Source: DASRDU01 sp035560235 (GTDB lineage: Bacteria; Acidobacteriota; Blastocatellia; RBC074). Taken from it: a stretch of 64,000 bases of DNA. Shown in pieces: positions 60,229 through 64,000 of this stretch (positions are counted from its first letter, which is position 1; each line of letters starts with the position of its first letter). Both the position numbers and the translations under genes were made by a program. The notes under the pieces are model-generated. The model worked only from the letters and a program-made list of their open reading frames with translations. It was not told the DNA's origin and did not search any database. The stretch spans positions 1 through 64,000 of the forward strand of contig DATMAG010000044.1 of the NCBI GenBank assembly GCA_035560235.1, given 5' to 3'.

Positions 60229-61212
60229 TTAGAAGCCGCAGTTCGACGGGAAGACCGGAACAATCAGGGTCTGCGGACCAGCGTAGGTCAGCTTGTGCAG
60301 GTTGCGGCCACCGGTGAAGTTGTTCGGTGACGTGCTGCCAAAGAGAACAGCACCCAGGATTCCGCGATCACCGCTCGTTGACCAGAGCTTCGTCCAGCCC
60401 ACCGAGCCAGCCGGGATGATTCCGTTCAGACGCGGGGTGGTGCGCGGGAAGTTGGTGTTGTTCAGTGAGCGGTTGAGCTGGCAGCCCGCTGATGAAGTCC
60501 AGCTGTAGGGATTCTCCAGCTCATCAAACGTCAGAGCAAAGATGCTGCCGATGCTGTCAGCAGCCACACGCATGTCGCCGGAGATCCGGTTGACGATCAG
60601 GCGAATGTCATAACCGTCGGCGAGGCTGGGCTGGTTGCTGATCGCCAGCACGCGCGGGAGGAACAGACCAAGTTCGGCAGCCAGATCGCCATTGGCGTTG
60701 ACCGCTGACAGTACGCCCCACAGCGCCTCGGCGCCGAGGTTGGCGCTGAGGCCGTTGGCGAACTTGACCTGCTCATCACCCATGATTCTGGCACCGCCCG
60801 GCAGGCCGAATGCCGGACGCGGGACACCGTTGGCATCGGTCGCCACGGCAATGATGTAACCGGTCACGCCCGGATCGGCATCAGCCGCGTAGAAGGTCAT
60901 GGTCTGGTTCGGAGTCAGACAGACGAATGAGTCCGCCACTGAGCAGGTGCTGCCGTCAATGAAGAAGAAGTGGACGGAAACACCATTCTGGTCGTCGGCA
61001 TTGGTGACGCTGATGCGGGTATTTTCCGCAGTGGGATTGGCTGCGCTGGAGGTGTAGATGTTGTAAACCAGCACGTTGCCCGCCATCTGGTCGCTCGGCA
61101 GCCAGGTGGCATCATACGGAGTTCCCGGATCGGCCGCCAGCGCGAAGGCTGACATCACGACCAGAGCTGCGAGAGTGAGGATTGTGTGTGTGAGTTTGTG
61201 TAAGGTTCGCAT
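60229..61212 (-). CDS. Secreted protein, tandem paralogue B
   Basis: A 327-residue exported protein with AAAGGAG upstream of the ATG and a signal peptide ending ALAADPG. It follows the same motif order as paralogue A: VLVYNIYTSSAANPTAENTR, ISVTNADDQNGVSVHFFFID, STCSVADSFVCLTPNQT, DPGVTGYIIAVATDANG, FDELENPYSW, RSLNNTNFPRTTPRLNG and NLHKLTYAGPQTLIVPVFPS, ending in a Cys. It has an internal stretch (GLPGGARIMGDEQ) and a shorter middle than paralogue A. Each copy has its own ribosome site, and a 305-bp gap with a hairpin separates them, so they may be transcribed independently. Confidence 0.8.
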   Translation of the reverse strand: MRTLHKLTHTILTLAALVVMSAFALAADPGTPYDATWLPSDQMAGNVLVYNIYTSSAANPTAENTRISVTNADDQNGVSVHFFFIDGSTCSVADSFVCLTPNQTMTFYAADADPGVTGYIIAVATDANGVPRPAFGLPGGARIMGDEQVKFANGLSANLGAEALWGVLSAVNANGDLAAELGLFLPRVLAISNQPSLADGYDIRLIVNRISGDMRVAADSIGSIFALTFDELENPYSWTSSAGCQLNRSLNNTNFPRTTPRLNGIIPAGSVGWTKLWSTSGDRGILGAVLFGSTSPNNFTGGRNLHKLTYAGPQTLIVPVFPSNCGF

Positions 61213-61399
61213 TTAAGGTTTTCTCCTTTCGAAGTCAGGGTTCCGATGGTGAGGAACTTCTGCAATTGGTGATTGTTGCAATTGATTTATCAGGCGCTGT
61301 CCCGTCAGCCAGGATTGACTCCTGATAAAACCCCGTTATAGATACGCCTGGCTGCTCTGCAGGCAGGACAGACAGGCAGGAAAAGACTACCTGTGATTG

Positions 61400-61573
61400 T
61401 CAGCCCGGGGCGTGATCTCTCCGGCCTTCAATCTGAAGCAGGTTGCGCTGTCCCGATGAAGAATCGGAATGCGACAGAATGAAACCCGTGACGGTTGCCC
61501 CGTTCGAGGCATTGCCCGTCAGTTCCGCCAGCCTGGCGCAACAGACTTTCGCGGTTTTGTCCAAAGGCTTCAT
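61400..61573 (-). CDS. Small Cys-containing hypothetical protein
   Basis: A 57-residue frame starting MKPLDKTAKVCCARLAELTG and ending in RRDHAPG. The start at 61573 has AAAGGA 7 nt upstream, unusually good for an isolated small frame. It has a vicinal Cys pair and no transmembrane segment. I do not recognise it. The frame continues upstream without a better start. It could be a small regulatory or metal-binding protein, or chance. Confidence 0.35.
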   Translation of the reverse strand: MKPLDKTAKVCCARLAELTGNASNGATVTGFILSHSDSSSGQRNLLQIEGRRDHAPG

Positions 61574-62152
61574 GGGGATTCCTTTGTCACTGATGACATC
61601 TTCTTTAGTTGTCTGACAGGGGCCGGGAACCTGTTCTGCTGTCTTTCGTAAGGCTCGTCCTGACTGGTGGCAGGACTTCAGCAAAACATCATCCCGGCAG
61701 CCCCTGGGGGTGAGGAACAACCTCTTCTGATTCCCGATGAATGCAGCCCTCATTTGTCAGGGAATCACTGTGGCAGACACTTCGGGCGAACCTCCGCACA
61801 ACACAAATCTCTGTGCAATGAAATCGGAAGCAGAAAGGAGACGACGCCGGAATTCAGCGCAGACAGGTCTTTCTCAACTCCTGCCTGATCTGCCACGTCA
61901 CGAAGTGAAGCTGCCCAGTGAGTAGAGATGAAACTTTCCAGTGAGAGAAATTATTCAGCGAGATCACTGCGAATCTGGCCGGGTGAGGCGATGGATCGCA
62001 GGTAAGTAAGCCTTTTCGATAACGCTTCAGAACTCTTGCCGGTTTGTGAGGTGCTTACTGACGGGCGGAGTGTAATGCAGTTCGTGTTTGTGGTCAATAC
62101 TTAGATTGATAAATCTCACCATTCTCCACAATTTTTTCCTGGCATTCCCCTG
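61574..62152. other. Intergenic region, no gene seen
   Basis: About 580 bp, more AT-rich near 62080-62140, without a convincing reading frame, RNA gene or terminator. It lies downstream of the dipeptidase stop. Confidence 0.5.
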
Positions 62153-63310
62153 TCAGGGCAGATTTTCCCTGAAAAACCGCACGACATTCCCGCCCATAAT
62201 CAACGCAATCTCGCTTTCGCTGAAGCCTTCCTGCAGCAGCGCGTCCGTAATCTGCACCAGCCCGGTCGTGTCAAATGGCTCAGCTACCGCGCCATCAAAA
62301 TCAGAACCAAGCCCGATGTGTTCGACTCCGGCCACGTTCACGGCATAACGAATCGCCCGCGCAATCGCCGCCGCGTCAGTGCCGCACACCGCTGTGTCCC
62401 AGTAGCCAATCCCGATCACGCCGCCCGTGCGGGCAATCGCCCTGAGTTGTTCATCGCTCAGGTTGCGGGTGTTGTTGCAGGTTCCCTTCACGCCGGAATG
62501 CGAAACGACCACGGGCCGCGTGGCCAGCGCCAGCACATCGTCAATCGTCTGCGGCGAAGCGTGAGCCAGATCAACGATCATCTTTTTCGCTTCCATTCTT
62601 CTGATGACCTCGCGGCCCGCTGCCGTCAGCCCGCCTTTATTAACGCCGTGCGCCGAACCGCCGATTTCATTATCGAAGAAATGCGTCGGAGCCATCATTC
62701 TGAATCCGGCGTCATACATCGCATCAACACTGGCCGGGTCGCCTTCGAGCACCTGCATGCCTTCGATGCCGAGCAGCCCGGCGGTAATTGCAGGCTCCTT
62801 CTGTCGCCGCGCCAGATAGCTGTCCATATCAGCAGCGGTTTTGATGATTGTCAGTCGCCCGTTCGATTCAGCCGCGAAGCGGTGCAACCGCTCGGCCTGA
62901 TAGAGCGCCCGCGCCTTCAGGCTGCGCCACGCTGAAAGCGGCCAGCGTTCGGCCATCGCCAGCAAAGTAATGTTGTCGGTCGTGTCGTCATTATGTTCGA
63001 TGTTCATCGAACGCGGCGTCTTGCTGACGATGGTAAAGGCCTGCAACGCCACATTGCCTTCAATCAGGCGCGGCACGTCAACGTGACCATACGACCCGCG
63101 TTTGAGCAAATCACGATTCCAGAGCAGCGAATCAGCGTGCAGGTCGGCCACGATCAGCCGCCGATGCAGATCCTGCGCCCTGGCCGAAGCCTGATACGGC
63201 GGCGGGTTGAGCGTGGCGTTCATCCTCTTTCCAACCAGGCCCGGAACAATGAAGAAGAAAACACCCAGGGCCAGCAGCAGGGCCGCAGCAACGAAAAGTA
63301 TTTTTTTCAT
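62153..63310 (-). CDS. Membrane dipeptidase (peptidase family M19)
   Basis: A 385-residue zinc dipeptidase. A hydrophobic N-terminus (ILFVAAALLLALGVFFFIVP) exports and probably anchors it. Zinc ligands are visible in VADLHADSLLW (HxD), the bridging Glu in GIEGMQVLEG, VDLAHASPQ and VVVSHSGVKG. HIGLGSDFDG carries the C-terminal Asp. M19 enzymes hydrolyse dipeptides, including those with a D-residue, and some act on beta-lactams. A role in peptide or peptidoglycan fragment recycling is likely. All metal residues are present, so it should be active. Confidence 0.95.
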   Translation of the reverse strand: MKKILFVAAALLLALGVFFFIVPGLVGKRMNATLNPPPYQASARAQDLHRRLIVADLHADSLLWNRDLLKRGSYGHVDVPRLIEGNVALQAFTIVSKTPRSMNIEHNDDTTDNITLLAMAERWPLSAWRSLKARALYQAERLHRFAAESNGRLTIIKTAADMDSYLARRQKEPAITAGLLGIEGMQVLEGDPASVDAMYDAGFRMMAPTHFFDNEIGGSAHGVNKGGLTAAGREVIRRMEAKKMIVDLAHASPQTIDDVLALATRPVVVSHSGVKGTCNNTRNLSDEQLRAIARTGGVIGIGYWDTAVCGTDAAAIARAIRYAVNVAGVEHIGLGSDFDGAVAEPFDTTGLVQITDALLQEGFSESEIALIMGGNVVRFFRENLP

Positions 63311-63885
63311 ATGAGGCTTGAAGCGAAAGTCTGTTTTCAGAATGCCGACGACCGCACCCGGAGTATAGCGGTGAAGCCCCGCTCACGTGAAGCCACTTCG
63401 GGAAATTCAGCCGCAGGCAGCCACGAATGCACACGAATTTTCACGAATGGCTCCTGAGCTTTCAAGTGTACCTTCAGGAACGCGGCAGCGTCTGGAGTGC
63501 GGCGCCAGGCCGCCACGCTTTCAGACAAAGATAGTTTGCCTCGGACAGACTGGTGCGCGTTCGTGTTCATTCGTGGCGTTTTCATTTCCTTGCCGACGGT
63601 CGCCTCGCTTGAAGATTGCCTGCGGCTCGGTCATACTCCGGCTCTCAATTTTGATTTTACGTTTTTGCCTGTGATTGCCCGCTGAACATTGAGCTGCTGT
63701 AACTTCAGACAGGCCGGATGCCCGCAGTTTCCGCTGTGTCTGGCGGTTTTGTCTCCGGCAGCAGTTCAAGCCTTCCTGAACATCAATCAACTGCCATCAG
63801 ACTTTAATGCCGCGCGATCTGCCGATGGCGCGGGCAGCGGGCGGGCGCAAACAGCAGCGCCTGCAATCAGGGAGAAAACAGCATC
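63311..63885. other. Divergent intergenic region with dispersed palindrome
   Basis: No gene is supported. CACGAATGCACACGAATTTT near 63422 is loosely complementary to CGTGTTCATTCGTGGCG near 63560, making another palindrome of simple repeated units. A GGAGTGCGGCG REP-like patch lies at 63493-63503. The rsgA promoter should lie in the right-hand part. Confidence 0.5.
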
Positions 63886-64000
63886 ATGATGAACTCTGAA
63901 CATCTGATCCGGTTCGGCTGGGATTCATTCTTTGCCTCGCACTTCCAGCCCTTCGCCGCAAAGGGATTTCACGCAGGCCGCGTGATGCTCGAATACAACA
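63886..64000 (+). CDS. rsgA: Ribosome small subunit-dependent GTPase A (N-terminus, runs off the window)
   Basis: The 38 visible codons start MMNSEHLIRFGWDSFFASHF and continue QPFAAKGFHAGRVMLEYN. The LGWdxFFxxxFxpxaxxGxxpxRVxxE pattern is the usual start of RsgA/YjeQ, a circularly permuted GTPase that helps mature the 30S ribosomal subunit. GGGAG lies 11 nt before the first ATG. GTPase motifs are beyond the window end, so the call rests on the N-terminal OB-fold lead-in only. Confidence 0.75.
   Translation, partial: MMNSEHLIRFGWDSFFASHFQPFAAKGFHAGRVMLEYN

Overview
This 64 kb window looks like chromosomal DNA of a GC-rich Gram-negative bacterium, most likely an Acidobacteriota of the Blastocatellia type. 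That placement is inferred from the kinds of protein present: an Oar-like TonB-dependent receptor with a carboxypeptidase-regulatory-like N-terminus, LolA-fold secreted proteins, an acidobacterial-style sigma factor, a Tat-exported DUF1501 protein, a PEP-CTERM protein, an XPB/Bax1 pair and many dispersed intergenic palindromes. No 16S or other rRNA marker is present. I saw no tRNA, rRNA, CRISPR array, prophage or classical insertion sequence.

Layout. 0-9.5 kb: 5' end of an ABC ATPase gene, a hemolysin III membrane protein, GAPDH with a clear promoter, a glycosyltransferase-methyltransferase fusion, a DUF1501 protein, an S9 hydrolase and a DMT transporter. 9.6-17 kb: a penicillin-acylase-like hydrolase, then Bax1 nuclease and XPB helicase genes. 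These two are normally neighbours but here are separated by about 1.6 kb holding a RAYT transposase with its REP palindromes and a truncated PQQ-propeller pseudogene. A DinB-like gene and a DM13 remnant follow. 17-25 kb: a TonB receptor and two paralogous LolA-like proteins on the minus strand, divergent from an OmpR-type two-component system. The shared upstream region carries CpxR-like direct repeats. 25-29 kb: a truncated sigma factor, a PEP-CTERM protein and gltX.

29-34 kb: three exported proteins of unknown role next to a transmembrane Ser/Thr kinase, with several long hairpins between them. 34-38.5 kb: prolyl oligopeptidase, a D-cysteine desulfhydrase-like enzyme and a heptosyltransferase. 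39-44.3 kb: acyl-CoA-type metabolism (two enoyl-CoA hydratases, PaaI-like thioesterase, quinone oxidoreductase, ThDP enzyme, MaoC hydratase). 44.4-55 kb: NIPSNAP protein, an acidobacterial secreted protein, an MsbA-like exporter, an exported protein with kinase-like motifs, a PLD-like protein, a secreted dual-specificity-type phosphatase, a Crp-family regulator and a multi-pass patatin. 54.6-64 kb: aminotransferase divergent from glutamate-semialdehyde dehydrogenase, a double-thioredoxin protein, two tandem paralogous secreted proteins, a membrane dipeptidase and the start of rsgA.

Two themes stand out. The first is exported, envelope-associated proteins combined with signalling (two-component system, Ser/Thr kinase, phosphatase, kinase-like protein). 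The second is an unusual density of long intergenic inverted repeats of at least six unrelated sequence families, some of which have altered gene ends. Functions rest on motif reading only; no database search was possible.
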